Positions 53,338 through 63,821 are shown, numbered from the stretch's first letter. The stretch: DNA of 64,000 bases from Corynebacterium tuberculostearicum (GCF_030506365.1 NZ_CP073092.1:2170001-2234000); one strand, 5' to 3'. Program-made: numbers and translations. The notes: generated from the letters alone by a model not told the origin.

Positions 53338-53380
53338 AAAGCCTTGAGGCGCCGAGTTTCTCGCCGCTTCAGGGCTTTTT
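53338..53380 (+). terminator. Terminator of tRNA-Arg
   Basis: Stem AAAGCCTTGAGGCG with CGCTTCAGGGCTTT (few mismatches) and TTTTT. Confidence 0.65.
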
Positions 53381-53426
53381 GTTTACGCTAGGACTCACCA
53401 TGCCCCCACTCCGGAAAGGCTTAACC

Positions 53427-54227
53427 ATGTCACTTCCCGCTCCTTCCCGAACGTCCTACGCCCTCGTTACGGGCGCCAGCCAAGGCATTGGCAAGGCCAT
53501 GACGCAAGATTTCGCAGCCCTGGGCTATAACGTTATCCTTGTGGCCCGCCGCCGCGAGCTCCTGGAGTCCATCGCCGCCGAGCTCGAGCAGCGCCATAGT
53601 ATCGAGGCCATTGCCCTGCCGGCGGATCTAGCGGTGGCTGACGACGTCGCCCGCGTGGCCGAGACCATCGCCACCCGCGAGGTGTCGATCCTGGTCAACT
53701 CCGCCGGCATCGCCAGCTTCGGCCCCTTCATGGACCAAGACTGGTCGTACGAGACGACACAGTTCGAGCTCAACGGAACTGCCGTCCACCACCTCACGCG
53801 AGCCGCCTTGGAGCAGATGCTGCCTCGCCGCAGCGGCGCCATCTGTAATGTCGGCTCTGCCGCGGGCAATATCCCCATCCCTAATAACGCCACCTACGTT
53901 TTCACCAAGGCGGGCGTCAATGCGTTTACGGAAGCCCTGCACTATGAGCTGAAGGGCTCCGGCGTCTCGTGCACCCTGCTCGCCCCCGGCCCCGTGCGCG
54001 AGGCCACCATCGCAGAGGAAGACCAGTCGATCGTGGACAAGGTGGTACCGGACTTTTTGTGGACCACCTACGAGTCGTGCTCCCAAGAAACCATCGAGGC
54101 CATGCGCCGCAATCAGCGCCGCGTGGTGCCCGGCCCGCTATCTAAGGCGATGAATACCCTCAGCCAGGTGCTGCCCACCCCGGTGATTGCACCGCTGGTA
54201 GGCAGCTTCTACGCCAAGATGGGCTAG
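53427..54227 (+). CDS. Short-chain dehydrogenase/reductase
   Basis: 266-residue SDR with TGASQGIGKA near residue 15, NSAGIASFG, and the catalytic SAAGN and YVFTKAG. The C-terminal 40 residues are longer than usual. I chose ATG at 53427 with AAAGG upstream over ATG at 53400. It ends inside the convergent AGCS symporter gene by 4 bases. Confidence 0.88.
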   Translation: MSLPAPSRTSYALVTGASQGIGKAMTQDFAALGYNVILVARRRELLESIAAELEQRHSIEAIALPADLAVADDVARVAETIATREVSILVNSAGIASFGPFMDQDWSYETTQFELNGTAVHHLTRAALEQMLPRRSGAICNVGSAAGNIPIPNNATYVFTKAGVNAFTEALHYELKGSGVSCTLLAPGPVREATIAEEDQSIVDKVVPDFLWTTYESCSQETIEAMRRNQRRVVPGPLSKAMNTLSQVLPTPVIAPLVGSFYAKMG

Positions 54228-55765
54228 GCCCCGGCGCCTTCTAAGTCCTTGTCTTTGAGCACGCTGCCCTCGCCGCGTGCTCGTTTGCGCTCGACCCAGA
54301 AGTCCGCGTTCTTAATGCCCACAGCTTCTGGGTCGAACTGCGGATCCTTGCCGGCCTTCTTCTGCTTTTCGTAGTCCTTGAGTGCCTTGATGGCAGGAAC
54401 CTGCAGGAAGAGGATGGCGATGATATTGAGCCATGCCGTCGTGCCGACACCGATATCGCCCAGGGTCCACGCCGCACCCGGAGTGGTAGTGGCACCCACA
54501 ACGACGGAAACAATAATCAGCGCGCGCAGCACCCAAATCAGGCCACGGCGGGCCGTGCGGGAGTGGACCCAGCGGTTGAAGTAGGTCAGGTTAACTTCGG
54601 ACATGTAGTAGTACGCCAGGACCGTCGTAAAGGCGAAGAAGGCAATGGAGACGGCGATGAAGGTTGGGCCCCAACCGGCAAAGACGCTATCGAGGCCGGA
54701 CTGCACGTAGCCAGGGCCGACCTCAACGCCATCAGGAAGCGAGCCGTTGTAGACCACTTCACCATCCTCGGAGCTGCCGCGGAAGACGGTGTACATGTCC
54801 GTAGAAATAATCATGAACGCGGTAGCCGAGCAGACAAAAAGCGTATCGACGAACACCGCGAAAGACTGCACGAAGCCCTGCTTAGCGGGGTGGGAAACCT
54901 CGGCGGCCGCAGCGGACTGCGGGCCGGTACCCTGGCCGGCCTCATTGGAGTAGATGCCGCGCTTAACACCCCACATGATGGCCGCGCCCAACATGCCGGA
55001 GAATCCGGCTTCCATATTGAATGCGGACTTGAAGATGAGCCCAAAGACCTCCGGAATCTGCGAGAAGTTCATGCACATGACCACCACGGAAATCACGATA
55101 TAAATGAGCGCCATAAAGGGCACGACAATGGTGGCGAAGTTCGCGATACGCTTGACGCCACCAATAATGATGATGGCCAGGATGCCCGCGAGGACGACGG
55201 CCGCCCAGGTGGAGTTGATGCCCCAGGCGGTATCGGCCGCAGCGGCCACCGCATTGGCCTGAATGGCAGGCAAGAAGTAGCTGGTAGCCAAGATCATGGC
55301 GACGGCAAATACAATGCCGTAGACCACCATGAAAGGCGCCGCCTTAGTGTGCTTGTAGACCTTCTCGATGTAATACGCGGGACCGCCACGGTACTCACCG
55401 GTGTCCTGATCCTTTTCCTTGTAAATCTGAGCCAACGTACATTCGATGAACGAGGTGGACGAGCCCAAAAGCGCCACTGCCCACATCCAGAACACGGCGC
55501 CAGGCCCACCGAAGGCGATGGCTGTGGCCACGCCGGCGATATTGCCCACACCCACGCGGCCAGAGAGCGAGACCATCAAGGATTGGAAGGAAGACACGCC
55601 ATCCGCGGACTTTTCTCCGTTAACAATCTGCTTGAGCATGTCTGGTATACAGCGCACCTGCAGGCCGCGTGTCACCACGGTGAAATAAATACCCGCGCCG
55701 AGGCATAAAAACACCAAGACGGGGGACCAAATTACGGTATTGAGGGCATCGAGGAAGTTTGCCAT
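54224..55765 (-). CDS. Sodium:alanine symporter, AGCS family
   Basis: Amino-acid/sodium importer with about 11 helices. The AGCS motif GRVGVGNIAGVATAIAFGGPGAVFWMW is near residues 75-100 and KRGIYSNEAGQGT near 270. 513 residues. AGGAGAG lies 8 bases before the ATG. Substrate could be alanine or glycine. Confidence 0.93.
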   Translation of the reverse strand: MANFLDALNTVIWSPVLVFLCLGAGIYFTVVTRGLQVRCIPDMLKQIVNGEKSADGVSSFQSLMVSLSGRVGVGNIAGVATAIAFGGPGAVFWMWAVALLGSSTSFIECTLAQIYKEKDQDTGEYRGGPAYYIEKVYKHTKAAPFMVVYGIVFAVAMILATSYFLPAIQANAVAAAADTAWGINSTWAAVVLAGILAIIIIGGVKRIANFATIVVPFMALIYIVISVVVMCMNFSQIPEVFGLIFKSAFNMEAGFSGMLGAAIMWGVKRGIYSNEAGQGTGPQSAAAAEVSHPAKQGFVQSFAVFVDTLFVCSATAFMIISTDMYTVFRGSSEDGEVVYNGSLPDGVEVGPGYVQSGLDSVFAGWGPTFIAVSIAFFAFTTVLAYYYMSEVNLTYFNRWVHSRTARRGLIWVLRALIIVSVVVGATTTPGAAWTLGDIGVGTTAWLNIIAILFLQVPAIKALKDYEKQKKAGKDPQFDPEAVGIKNADFWVERKRARGEGSVLKDKDLEGAGA

Positions 55766-55985
55766 CTGGTCTCTCCTAAGTCTGTCGCACCTCCGGAATG
55801 AAGAGCGATTAACCAGAGTATGCCCTAACTCACACATACAAGTGAGGAACATCACGAATTAATTTTATGCAGCACAGTGCCACACTTTCTCAAAGGTTAC
55901 GTTGTCCAGTAATGATCGCCCCTCCAGGGCAGCCCGGCTCGTACCCCATACAGGGGTAAAAGCACGCGGGCGTAGAATGGGCCGC

Positions 55986-56624
55986 ATGCCACATTCCGAG
56001 ATAGCCGCAAAACACGACCGCCTCGTCTGGATTGATTTGGAGATGACGGGCTTGGACCCCGAACGCCACGTCATCGTCGAGGTCGCTGCCGTCATCACCG
56101 ATGGCAACCTCAATATCCTGGGCGAAGGCATCGACCTCGTCGTCCACGCCACCGAGGATGAGCTGACACAGATGGATTCCTTCGTCACCGAGATGCACGC
56201 TAAGTCCGGGCTAGATAAGGAAATCCGCGAGTCCAGCACCTCCATCGGAGAAGCCGAGGATGCCGTACTCGCGCTCATCAATGAACATTGCGATCCTGAG
56301 CACCCCGCTCCCCTGGCCGGCAATTCCATCGCCACAGATCGCACCTTCATCCGCGCTTATATGCCGCGGCTCGATAGCGCCCTGCACTACCGCATGATCG
56401 ACGTCTCCACCATCAAGGAGCTTGCCCGCCGGTGGCACCCGCGCGCTTACTTCAACCAGCCCGATAAGGGCATGGCCCACCGCGCACTACAGGACATCAT
56501 CGAATCCATCCGCGAGTTGGACTTCTACCGCCGCAGCGTCTTCCGCACCGACGAGGGCCCCACCTCCCCCGAAGCGGAGGAGATCAAGGCCGAAACCACC
56601 GCAGATTACCAGGCGTTTTTGTAA
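55986..56624 (+). CDS. orn: Oligoribonuclease
   Basis: 3'-5' exonuclease removing 2-5-nt RNAs, including pGpG. The DEDDh motifs are [27 protein letters not shown] and [14 protein letters not shown] at 55986 (212 residues) is preferred because TAGAAT lies 7 nt upstream without a ribosome site. Confidence 0.95.
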   Translation: MPHSEIAAKHDRLVWIDLEMTGLDPERHVIVEVAAVITDGNLNILGEGIDLVVHATEDELTQMDSFVTEMHAKSGLDKEIRESSTSIGEAEDAVLALINEHCDPEHPAPLAGNSIATDRTFIRAYMPRLDSALHYRMIDVSTIKELARRWHPRAYFNQPDKGMAHRALQDIIESIRELDFYRRSVFRTDEGPTSPEAEEIKAETTADYQAFL

Positions 56625-56673
56625 TTTAGGCGGCGTGAGTTAACCTATATCTCGTTGCTTTCACGCAGCGATG

Positions 56674-56749
56674 GTGGCTGTAGTTCAGCTGGTAGAGCAC
56701 CAGGTTGTGATCCTGGGTGTCGCGGGTTCGAGTCCCGTCAGCCACCCCA
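56674..56749 (+). tRNA. tRNA-His (anticodon GTG)
   Basis: Acceptor GTGGCTG / CAGCCAC, G at -1 (56673) opposite the discriminator C at 56746, CCA encoded, T-arm GGTTCGAGTCC and anticodon loop TTGTGAT giving GTG. Confidence 0.95.
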
Positions 56750-56752
56750 AAT

Positions 56753-56779
56753 GCCCGAGCCTTGCGCTCGGGCTTTTTC
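56753..56779. terminator. Terminator of tRNA-His and the LLM gene
   Basis: Stem GCCCGAGC / GCTCGGGC (56753-56760, 56766-56773) with TTTTT on the plus strand. It also lies just after the convergent LLM gene. Confidence 0.8.
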
Positions 56780-57716
56780 AGTTTTCGGCCTGCAGGCTCG
56801 CCAGCAGCTCCTCCGAACGTGCCCGACCGGCCACATCTGGCATGTCTCCGGTCACCACAAACTCGCTTACGCCCAGCCGCTTGCCGACGCCCCTTAGCTC
56901 CTCCCCCACTTCCTTCACCGTTCCCCACACGTCATGGGCCAGCGTCTCCCCAATGCGCCGGCGCTGCTGCCCCGTGAGCGCATCCATATCCAGCTCTCCT
57001 GCAGGCCGCAGGGCCCCGAACTCGCCGGTAGATTGCGCGAGCACCTTGGCATAGGCCTCCGGTAACAACAGGTCACGGGCGACCGCGGGCGTATCGGCAA
57101 CGGCGATATTGAGCGAGGAGATGATAGGTGGGGCGTCGGCAAGCGCATGCTCCCGATACACCCGCGCGGCCGCCTCCTGCGTGGCCACCGGGCCGCCCAA
57201 AATGACGCCGAGCCCCATCTTGGCCGCAACCATGGCCGATCGAAAGCCCGCCAACACGTAGATCGGCGTGCCCGCATACTCCGGCCGCACCGTCACCGCC
57301 TCCTCGCCGCGCAGGTAGCGCAACAGCGTTGCCAGCTCCACCTCAAAGCGCTGTTTCACCTCGGCCGGGTCACCCTGACGCAGCGCCCGCCGCACCGGGC
57401 CGGTAAAGCCAACAGAGGAACCAACTCCAATATCGATGCGCCCGGGATACAGCGCCTCGAGGAGGTTAATCTGCTCGGCCACCAGAAACGGCGGATGATT
57501 CAACAGCATGATGCCGGCCGTGCCCACCCGAATATGCTGCGTGTGCGCCGCCACATGCGCCGCCAACATACCCGGCTGGCCCGCCGGAATTCCCGGCACA
57601 CCGTGGTGCTCGGCCACCAGAAATCGCCGGAACCCAAGCCTCTCTACGTGCCGCGCGTGCTCAGCCACCTGGTCCAGCGGGCCGGCCGCCCCGCGGTCTA
57701 AAACAGAAAAGCGCAT
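56778..57716 (-). CDS. Luciferase-like FMN-dependent monooxygenase
   Basis: TIM-barrel LLM-class oxidoreductase of 312 residues. It opens with MRFSVLDRG; VAEHHGVPG, LLNHPPFLVAEQINLLEALYPGRIDIGVG and the C-terminal region are typical of the MsnO8-like subgroup. Whether it uses F420 or FMN cannot be told, but FMN is usual here. The longer start at 57734 is possible. Confidence 0.85.
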   Translation of the reverse strand: MRFSVLDRGAAGPLDQVAEHARHVERLGFRRFLVAEHHGVPGIPAGQPGMLAAHVAAHTQHIRVGTAGIMLLNHPPFLVAEQINLLEALYPGRIDIGVGSSVGFTGPVRRALRQGDPAEVKQRFEVELATLLRYLRGEEAVTVRPEYAGTPIYVLAGFRSAMVAAKMGLGVILGGPVATQEAAARVYREHALADAPPIISSLNIAVADTPAVARDLLLPEAYAKVLAQSTGEFGALRPAGELDMDALTGQQRRRIGETLAHDVWGTVKEVGEELRGVGKRLGVSEFVVTGDMPDVAGRARSEELLASLQAEN

Positions 57717-57763
57717 GGCCACCACTGTAGCCATGCGCTCATCGCCTGCGCCGCTCTTAGGCG

Positions 57764-59002
57764 CTACTGATTGGCGTCCGCGTTGCCCTTGGACCACTCG
57801 TCCCAGGACATATTCCAGTCACCTAGGCCATCCAGCGCATTAAGCGTTTCACCGTAGGTATTGAACACGCGCACCACGTCGCCGCGCTTCATCGTATCCT
57901 GGAACCACTGGGCAGCCTCCGGCGTCACATTGATGCAGCCATGGGAGGTATTGGTATTGCCCTGCGCCCACACTGACCACGGAGCGGAGTGGACATAGAT
58001 GCCGGAATAGGACATCTGGGTAGCCCAGTCCACGGTCGTGCGGTAGCCGCCTGCCTCATGGGCTAGGCCAAAGGTCTCCGAGTCCATGACTAGCTGCGGG
58101 TGTTCGTCACCGATGATGTAGCGCCCGTTCGGCGTATCGTACTGATAGTCGCGGCCTAGCGAAACCGGAATGGCGCGCAAGAACTTCTTATTCTTGAAGA
58201 CCTTCATAGTCTTGGTGGCGTTATCGATAATCGCGACGGTGCGGTCCCCAATGGTGAAATTGGTCTTGGCGTTCTCGCCGCCATAGATTCCGCCGCCTAG
58301 GCCCTTGCCGTACTGGTTCACCTTCACCTCGACCTTGGTGCCCGGCTCCCAGTACTCCTTCGGACGCCAGCGCACCTCCTGGTTATTTACCCAGTAGAAA
58401 GCGCCCTCAACCTCAGGGTTGGTGGTGACAGTAATGGTCTTCTCGGCCGCCTTGCGGTCCGTAATCGGCACACCAAAGTTCACACCAATAACCTGGCCTA
58501 CGCCCACCTCAGAGTCCGGGATAGGAGTAAGCGAGACTTCGGCAACGCCCGCTGCTTGCGGGGTAGAAAAGCTGAGGTTCTTCTTGTTGCCATCCACATC
58601 GGAGGCGACGATGGAATAGGTGTGGTTATAGCCCAAGTCCTCCGCGGTAGACCACGTCTTCGCGTCCTTGGAGAGCTTTTCTTTGACTTCCACGCCCAAT
58701 TCATTGGTCATGGTGACGCTCTTGAGCTTGCCAGAGGTCTTCACGGTTACAGGCTTGGACGGATCCACGTTCTGCGCCCCGTCCTTCACGGAAGCCGAGA
58801 GACCGTCCTTTTTCTTGTCAGACTCTTTGCCCTCTTTACCGCTATCCTTTTCCCCGCCCGCGCTTGCGGCGGCGGTGGATTCTTGGTCAGCGGTTTGATC
58901 CTCAGCAGAGGAATCAGAGGAGCAGGAGGCGGCGGCTAGGGAAATGCACGCAACGCCCGCGGCCGCGATGAGACGGCGCGCAATAGGGAGGGAATGTTTC
59001 AC
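57764..59002 (-). CDS. L,D-transpeptidase lipoprotein
   Basis: Cross-links peptidoglycan 3-3. A signal peptide with lipobox AAASC precedes a charged Ser/Lys-rich linker, two Ig-like domains and a YkuD domain with HSAPWS and [12 protein letters not shown], giving the catalytic Cys in HGCIN. It resembles mycobacterial Ldt proteins. GTG at 59002 (412 residues) is preferred, with AAGGGC upstream. Confidence 0.92.
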   Translation of the reverse strand: MKHSLPIARRLIAAAGVACISLAAASCSSDSSAEDQTADQESTAAASAGGEKDSGKEGKESDKKKDGLSASVKDGAQNVDPSKPVTVKTSGKLKSVTMTNELGVEVKEKLSKDAKTWSTAEDLGYNHTYSIVASDVDGNKKNLSFSTPQAAGVAEVSLTPIPDSEVGVGQVIGVNFGVPITDRKAAEKTITVTTNPEVEGAFYWVNNQEVRWRPKEYWEPGTKVEVKVNQYGKGLGGGIYGGENAKTNFTIGDRTVAIIDNATKTMKVFKNKKFLRAIPVSLGRDYQYDTPNGRYIIGDEHPQLVMDSETFGLAHEAGGYRTTVDWATQMSYSGIYVHSAPWSVWAQGNTNTSHGCINVTPEAAQWFQDTMKRGDVVRVFNTYGETLNALDGLGDWNMSWDEWSKGNADANQ

Positions 59003-59215
59003 TGAGTTGCCCTTAGACACGTAATTGCTGCTTTCAAAGACCAATTTAGATTAGCGTCTCGCTCCAGCAATTGCCAGAAGCCACTTCAGGCATTAACCAA
59101 TTCGTTATAGACCCCTAAAAACACGCCATAACCAGGCGATTTTACACTTTTCAAGAATGGCTGCTAGAGTAACTACTCGTTGCACAGAGAGCCACACGGC
59201 AGGAAGTCAACAATG

Positions 59216-59290
<75 letters not shown>

Positions 59291-59291
59291 C

Positions 59292-60715
59292 TGTGAAGTC
59301 TCGAGACATCGTTCCTATTTCGGTGTCTCGGGGCTCTCTTCGTTTTGGGGGTTCGTTTTCTAGATTTCGCCGAGTTGGTTGCGGTGGTATTTTTTGGTTT
59401 TGTCTAGGTGGTATCGGCCCCAGATTTCGCCTGTGTGGGGGTTAACGGCGGTGATGTCGTTGTTGATGCAGATGAGCATGATTTCTTTGGTGCGGTGTTT
59501 TCTTCCGACGTAGAGTTTGCGCATCGTGCCGGCCCAGCGGAGGGTTACTTTTCCGTCGTTGTCGACTTTGTCTCGGCGTAGGCGGTTGTCGGTGCCGATG
59601 GGGATATCGAGTGGCTGGGCTTTGGGCAGTCGGTTGTAGGCCTGAACTGGCGTTTGTCTGTTGAGTGCTCGGTGAGGTCGGTGGTTGTTGTAGTAGTCGA
59701 TGATGTCATCGAGTTGTTGGTTTAGCTCGGCGATGTTGTGGGCAAATGGCCTTGTGTGCAGGGCTTTTTGGAGTGTTTGGTGGAAGCGCTCGACTTTTCC
59801 TTGGGTTTGGGGATGGTATGGGGTTCCATTCTTTTGGTGGATGCCCATTTGGAGCAGTAGCTGTTCGAAGCCGTTGCGAGTGTCGGCTTTTCTGTAGAGC
59901 TTTGTGGTGAATACGCTGCCGTTGTCGGTGAGGGTGGATTTGGGAAATCCATGCTTGTTACCTGCGGATATGAAGGTGTCGATGACGTTGGTGCCGGTTT
60001 CGTGCTCGACGGCTGTGCAAGAGATGACATAGCGTGAGTGGTCGTCGATGATGGTCAGGATGGCTACGCGTTGGTTGTTGTTGAGGTACCAGTGGCTGTA
60101 GTCGAGTTGCCAGGTTTCGTTCGGTTGGTCTGCTTGGAATCGTTTCCAGGAACTGCGTGGCCTTTTGTGAGGTTGTTCGATGACCCAGCCGTGGCGTTTG
60201 AGTATGCGGTGGATAGTCGATGCTGCTGGTAGTGGGGTTATTTTTTGTTGTTGAAGGTGCCAGCGGATGGTGTGGGCGCCGTTGTCTTGGCCGGTGTTTT
60301 CCAGGTGTTGTCGGATATCGAGGATTGCTTTGACCGTGCTCTCTGGCACTTGTCTGGGGTTGGAGTGCGGGCGCCGGGAGCGTGGTTCGAGTGCTTGGTA
60401 GCCGCCTGTGCGATAGCGGTGGATAAGTTCGCGGATCCAGCGGGTGCTGACGCTAAAGAGTGCGGCGGCATCTTTATGGCTCATGCCGGTTGCGAGGATG
60501 GTTTCGACGATGACTTTGTTGGAAGTGTGTTTCTTGCCCATGCTCTATTTTGAGCGGAAGTATGTCTCGCTACATCCTGGGTTGGTGCGTGTGGCCTCAT
60601 TTTCCCTGTTGGGGTGGTTGTGCGGGAACAGCGGAACGATGTTGTGGCACATCAGGGCCTTGTGGGGCGGAATGATGTCGTGAGACAGAGCGGAACGATG
60701 TCATGGAACCAGACA
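59292..60715 (-). mobile_element. IS481-family insertion sequence
   Basis: 1424 bp, flanked by 16-bp direct repeats. The ends are imperfect inverted repeats: TGTGAAGTCTCGAGACATCG on the left and, read inward on the other strand, TGTCTGGTTCCATGACATCG on the right, both followed by TTCC. The right end also has three copies of a GACATC(G/A)TTCCGC unit. The one transposase gene is intact. Confidence 0.85.
59360..60541 (-). CDS. IS481-family transposase
   Basis: DDE transposase of 393 residues. An N-terminal helix-turn-helix (residues 10-65), second HTH (about 65-120), and the rve core with catalytic D in WQLDYSHWY, D in LTDNGSVF and E in KVERFHQTLQ. The tail GRYHLDKTKKYHRNQ is typical. Full length, so probably active. 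Its codon use is lower in GC than its neighbours, a sign of recent gain. Confidence 0.93.
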   Translation of the reverse strand: MGKKHTSNKVIVETILATGMSHKDAAALFSVSTRWIRELIHRYRTGGYQALEPRSRRPHSNPRQVPESTVKAILDIRQHLENTGQDNGAHTIRWHLQQQKITPLPAASTIHRILKRHGWVIEQPHKRPRSSWKRFQADQPNETWQLDYSHWYLNNNQRVAILTIIDDHSRYVISCTAVEHETGTNVIDTFISAGNKHGFPKSTLTDNGSVFTTKLYRKADTRNGFEQLLLQMGIHQKNGTPYHPQTQGKVERFHQTLQKALHTRPFAHNIAELNQQLDDIIDYYNNHRPHRALNRQTPVQAYNRLPKAQPLDIPIGTDNRLRRDKVDNDGKVTLRWAGTMRKLYVGRKHRTKEIMLICINNDITAVNPHTGEIWGRYHLDKTKKYHRNQLGEI

Positions 60716-60731
60716 CCTGATGGCGCACCAC
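60716..60731 (+). repeat. Target-site duplication, right copy
   Basis: Identical to 59276-59291. The original downstream region of tRNA-Lys, with its terminator, follows. Confidence 0.85.
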
Positions 60732-60754
60732 TTAAAAATTTAAATTAAAAAATT

Positions 60755-60779
60755 AGGCCGGGCAATAGCCCGGCCTTTT
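60755..60779. terminator. Displaced tRNA-Lys terminator, also serving the iron operon
   Basis: Perfect 9-bp stem AGGCCGGGC / GCCCGGCCT, loop AATA, then TTTT; AT-rich tract on the other side suits the convergent iron operon. Confidence 0.8.
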
Positions 60780-60780
60780 G

Positions 60781-61542
60781 TTATCTCACCCGCAGCGGGG
60801 CAATGAGTGGAGCGCCGCCATGCTGGACGACGTCCGCCTCTACCCCATACACGCCCTCCACGAGCTCCCCCGTGAGAACGTCCGCAGGCCTACCTTGAGC
60901 GCGAATATGACCCTTCTTAAGCACCACCAGCTGATCGCACATGCGCGCAGCCAGGTTGATGTCGTGGATGGCCACAAGGCCTAGGCTGCCGTCACGCTTC
61001 GCCTTGGCACGCACCTCGTCCAATACAAAGATCTGGTGATGGAGATCGAGGGCGGAGGTAGGTTCGTCGAGAAGCATCAGGCCTGGGTTGCCCACCAACA
61101 TCTGCGCCACCGCCACCAGCTGACGCTGGCCGCCGGAAAGCTCGTTGAGGTAGCGCGAGGCAATCGCGTCCAGCCCCAGCGAGTGCAGCACCTCACCGGT
61201 GCGCGTAATCGGGTCCTCGCAGGCTTCACGGCGCGCAGAGATCAGCACGGCCTCAAACGCCCGCAGCGCGGCCGTGCTCGTGAGATCCTGCGGCACGTAG
61301 CCGATGAGCTGCCGGCGGCGCTTGCCGCGCGGTGCCGTGCCATCGACGCGAAAATCCACTTCGCCCTGGCAGCCGCGGTGGACGCCGGCCAGGGACTTGA
61401 TAAGCGTGGTCTTGCCGGAGGCATTCGGCCCCAACAGGCCCACCAATTGCCCGCCGTGGAGCTTTTCCACATCCACGGACTCCAGTACGCGGTGCTTGCC
61501 ATAGGCTGCACTCAGCCCGGAAATAGTCAGTTCTACGTCCAC
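60781..61542 (-). CDS. Iron-type ABC transporter ATPase (FecE/HmuV-like)
   Basis: 253 residues with Walker A GPNASGKTT, signature LSGGQRQLVAVAQ and Walker B LMLLDEPTSALD. The start overlaps the permease end by 10 bases. Completes a siderophore- or haem-type importer; substrate not certain. GTG start. Confidence 0.93.
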   Translation of the reverse strand: MDVELTISGLSAAYGKHRVLESVDVEKLHGGQLVGLLGPNASGKTTLIKSLAGVHRGCQGEVDFRVDGTAPRGKRRRQLIGYVPQDLTSTAALRAFEAVLISARREACEDPITRTGEVLHSLGLDAIASRYLNELSGGQRQLVAVAQMLVGNPGLMLLDEPTSALDLHHQIFVLDEVRAKAKRDGSLGLVAIHDINLAARMCDQLVVLKKGHIRAQGRPADVLTGELVEGVYGVEADVVQHGGAPLIAPLRVR

Positions 61543-62588
61543 AGTGCCCTCCTTCGGGTCATGACGATGGCAATGAAGAATGGCACGCCCAAAAGCGAGG
61601 TAACGATACCAATGGGAATAGCCAGGCCCGGCTTAATCATCAGGCTGACCGCATGCGCGGCACACATCACGGCCGCGCCCGCCGCCATTGAGGCCGGCAA
61701 GAAGTAGCGCTGGTCCTCGCCCACCAGCATGCGGGCAATATGCGGGCCGACCAGACCAATGAAACCGATGATGCCGGCAAAGGCCACGGTCGTCGCCGCG
61801 ACGAGCGACACCACGATGAGCACCACGATGCGCAGGCGGGAGGTATTAACGCCCATGGCGGTGGCGCGGGCATCGCCAAGCCGCAAGGCAGTAAGGCGCC
61901 AGCCCAGCGCCCACAGAATGGGCAGGGCGATAATCAGCACGGCCGCCAACACGCCGTTGGCCGCCCAATTGGCGCGGGTAAGAGAGCCCATGGACCAAAA
62001 GACGATCTGTTGCAGCGCCTCGGCCGAGGACTGGTACTGGATAAGCGCCAGCATGGCCTGGAAGAAGAACACCAAGCCGATGCCCAGCAGCACCATGGTT
62101 TCTGCCTTCGCGCCACGGATGACGGCCGCGATAACAATAATGGCCGTAGCCACCGCGGCAGCAAGCCACGCCATCAGCGCCAGGTTGAACTGCGGCTGCG
62201 CAATCAGCTGCCACTTGAGCACGATGGAGGTGGCGCCGCCAAACGCGGCGGCCGCAGAAATGCCAAGGGTAAACGGCTCGGCTAGCGGGTTATTGAGGAT
62301 GGTCTGCATCTCCGCGCCGGCCAAGGACAAGGCCATACCGATAAGCACGGCCATCACGGCCATAGGCAGGCGCAGTTGCCACAGCACCGTGCGCGTCTGG
62401 TCATCAAGCCCCGCGGGATTCACGATGCCCTTCATGACCTCGGCCGGGCTGATATCAATCGCGCCCACAAAGTTGCTGATAATAAAGGCCACGGCCGCAA
62501 TCAGCGTCAGGCCCGCAACGATGCCGATGCGTTGCCAGGTTAACCTCTTATGTTGCCGCGCGAGGGCGGCTACCTCTGCGCCCTGCAT
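61533..62588 (-). CDS. FecCD-family permease
   Basis: 351 residues, about ten helices. FecCD motifs LAGAEMQTILNNPLAEPFTLGISAAAAFGG and GIIGFIGLVGPHIAR are present. Its ATG overlaps the binding-protein stop (TAATG). Confidence 0.94.
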   Translation of the reverse strand: MQGAEVAALARQHKRLTWQRIGIVAGLTLIAAVAFIISNFVGAIDISPAEVMKGIVNPAGLDDQTRTVLWQLRLPMAVMAVLIGMALSLAGAEMQTILNNPLAEPFTLGISAAAAFGGATSIVLKWQLIAQPQFNLALMAWLAAAVATAIIVIAAVIRGAKAETMVLLGIGLVFFFQAMLALIQYQSSAEALQQIVFWSMGSLTRANWAANGVLAAVLIIALPILWALGWRLTALRLGDARATAMGVNTSRLRIVVLIVVSLVAATTVAFAGIIGFIGLVGPHIARMLVGEDQRYFLPASMAAGAAVMCAAHAVSLMIKPGLAIPIGIVTSLLGVPFFIAIVMTRRRALWT

Positions 62589-63751
62589 TAGTTGGTGCTA
62601 AAGAAGGTTCCCTCGCCGGAGACCGGCGAGTACTTTTCTTGCGCATCCATCCACTGCTTGGCGACGTCCATATCGGCATACGCCTCCGGGTTGATCCACT
62701 CCGCCACCTGCAGCAACGCTAGGTAATTAAACGGCGAATTATAGAATTGGTGCCACATGCTGTGGAAGTGGTGTTCCTTGACCGCACGCAGCTTATCGAA
62801 GCCAGCCTGCTTACCCGGCAGCTTAGCCACACTGCCCTTGGCTTCCTTTTCATCGATGCCGTAGCCCACTGCAGCGTATCCGACAGGGTGGCCTTCATCG
62901 TCCTTCATCTCAGACCAATCGCCACCGGTGGCAATAACCATGTCCGGGTCAGATTCCAAAACCTTCTCCGGGGTGATAGTGCCGGATTCGCCCGGGATGA
63001 TTTCATCCGCAATATTCTCGCCGCCGGCCGCGTTGACCAGCTGGGAGATATTGGAATCGTTCCAGGAGCCGCAGCAATCGGACACACCGGCCGATCGCCA
63101 GACGAAGGCCCTTGGCTTGTCCTTTACCTGCTTCGCGCGGTCCTCAACCAGATCCACCGTCTTTTGCCAATCCGCGTTGAATTCCTCAGCGCGGTCCTCT
63201 TGGCCAAAGATCTCACCGAAGATGTCCATAGTCTTAGGCGTACTCTCCAGCGGGTCGCGGCGGAAGTCGGTGACCGCATACTTCAAGCCAGCCTGATCCA
63301 TCTTGTCGGTCAGGCCAGCTTCGCGGGAGGCATCGTATTGATCCAGCGAGAGCACAATGAGGTCCGGGTCTAGGCTCACGAGTTTTTCTACGGTGACATC
63401 GCCCTTGTCAAAGCCGCCGATCTCTGGAACCTCGTTTACGGACGGCAGTTCCTTTTCCAGCGCCGCGTAGTAATCCGGCACGGTCTGTTTAAGATCCGTG
63501 CCAATGCCGACGACCTTGTCCAGCGGATTATCGGTATTAAGAACGCCGGTAGCAAAAAGCGATCGGCCCTCCCCCAAAATCACACGATCGGGAGCCTTAT
63601 CCAGTTCCACGTCACGGCCGATGATATCGGTGAAGGAGAACTCAGCATCGCCGCTGGAGCCGCCAGTTACTTCCTCGGCCGCACCGCAGCCGACCAGCGC
63701 CATTGCCGACGCCGCCACAACCGCCATCACTTTAAGGGGAGTATGAGCCAT
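62588..63751 (-). CDS. Iron-siderophore-type substrate-binding lipoprotein
   Basis: 387-residue FecB-type binding protein. The signal peptide ends in lipobox LVGC near residue 22; the PF01497-like domain follows, with VVGIGTDLKQ and GGENIADEIIPGESGTITPEKVLESDPDMVIATGG. I chose ATG at 63751; a longer frame exists. A DtxR-like box lies upstream, which fits iron control. Confidence 0.92.
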   Translation of the reverse strand: MAHTPLKVMAVVAASAMALVGCGAAEEVTGGSSGDAEFSFTDIIGRDVELDKAPDRVILGEGRSLFATGVLNTDNPLDKVVGIGTDLKQTVPDYYAALEKELPSVNEVPEIGGFDKGDVTVEKLVSLDPDLIVLSLDQYDASREAGLTDKMDQAGLKYAVTDFRRDPLESTPKTMDIFGEIFGQEDRAEEFNADWQKTVDLVEDRAKQVKDKPRAFVWRSAGVSDCCGSWNDSNISQLVNAAGGENIADEIIPGESGTITPEKVLESDPDMVIATGGDWSEMKDDEGHPVGYAAVGYGIDEKEAKGSVAKLPGKQAGFDKLRAVKEHHFHSMWHQFYNSPFNYLALLQVAEWINPEAYADMDVAKQWMDAQEKYSPVSGEGTFFSTN

Positions 63752-63821
63752 TTTCAGTCCTTGATCGTTGGATGCCCTCGCGGCTAACGCGAAGGGCCTT
63801 ACATAGGACATCCTAACCTGA

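Noticed and set aside
60716..60731. A second partial tRNA-Lys after the IS
   Set aside because: Only 16 bases match; they are the insertion duplication.
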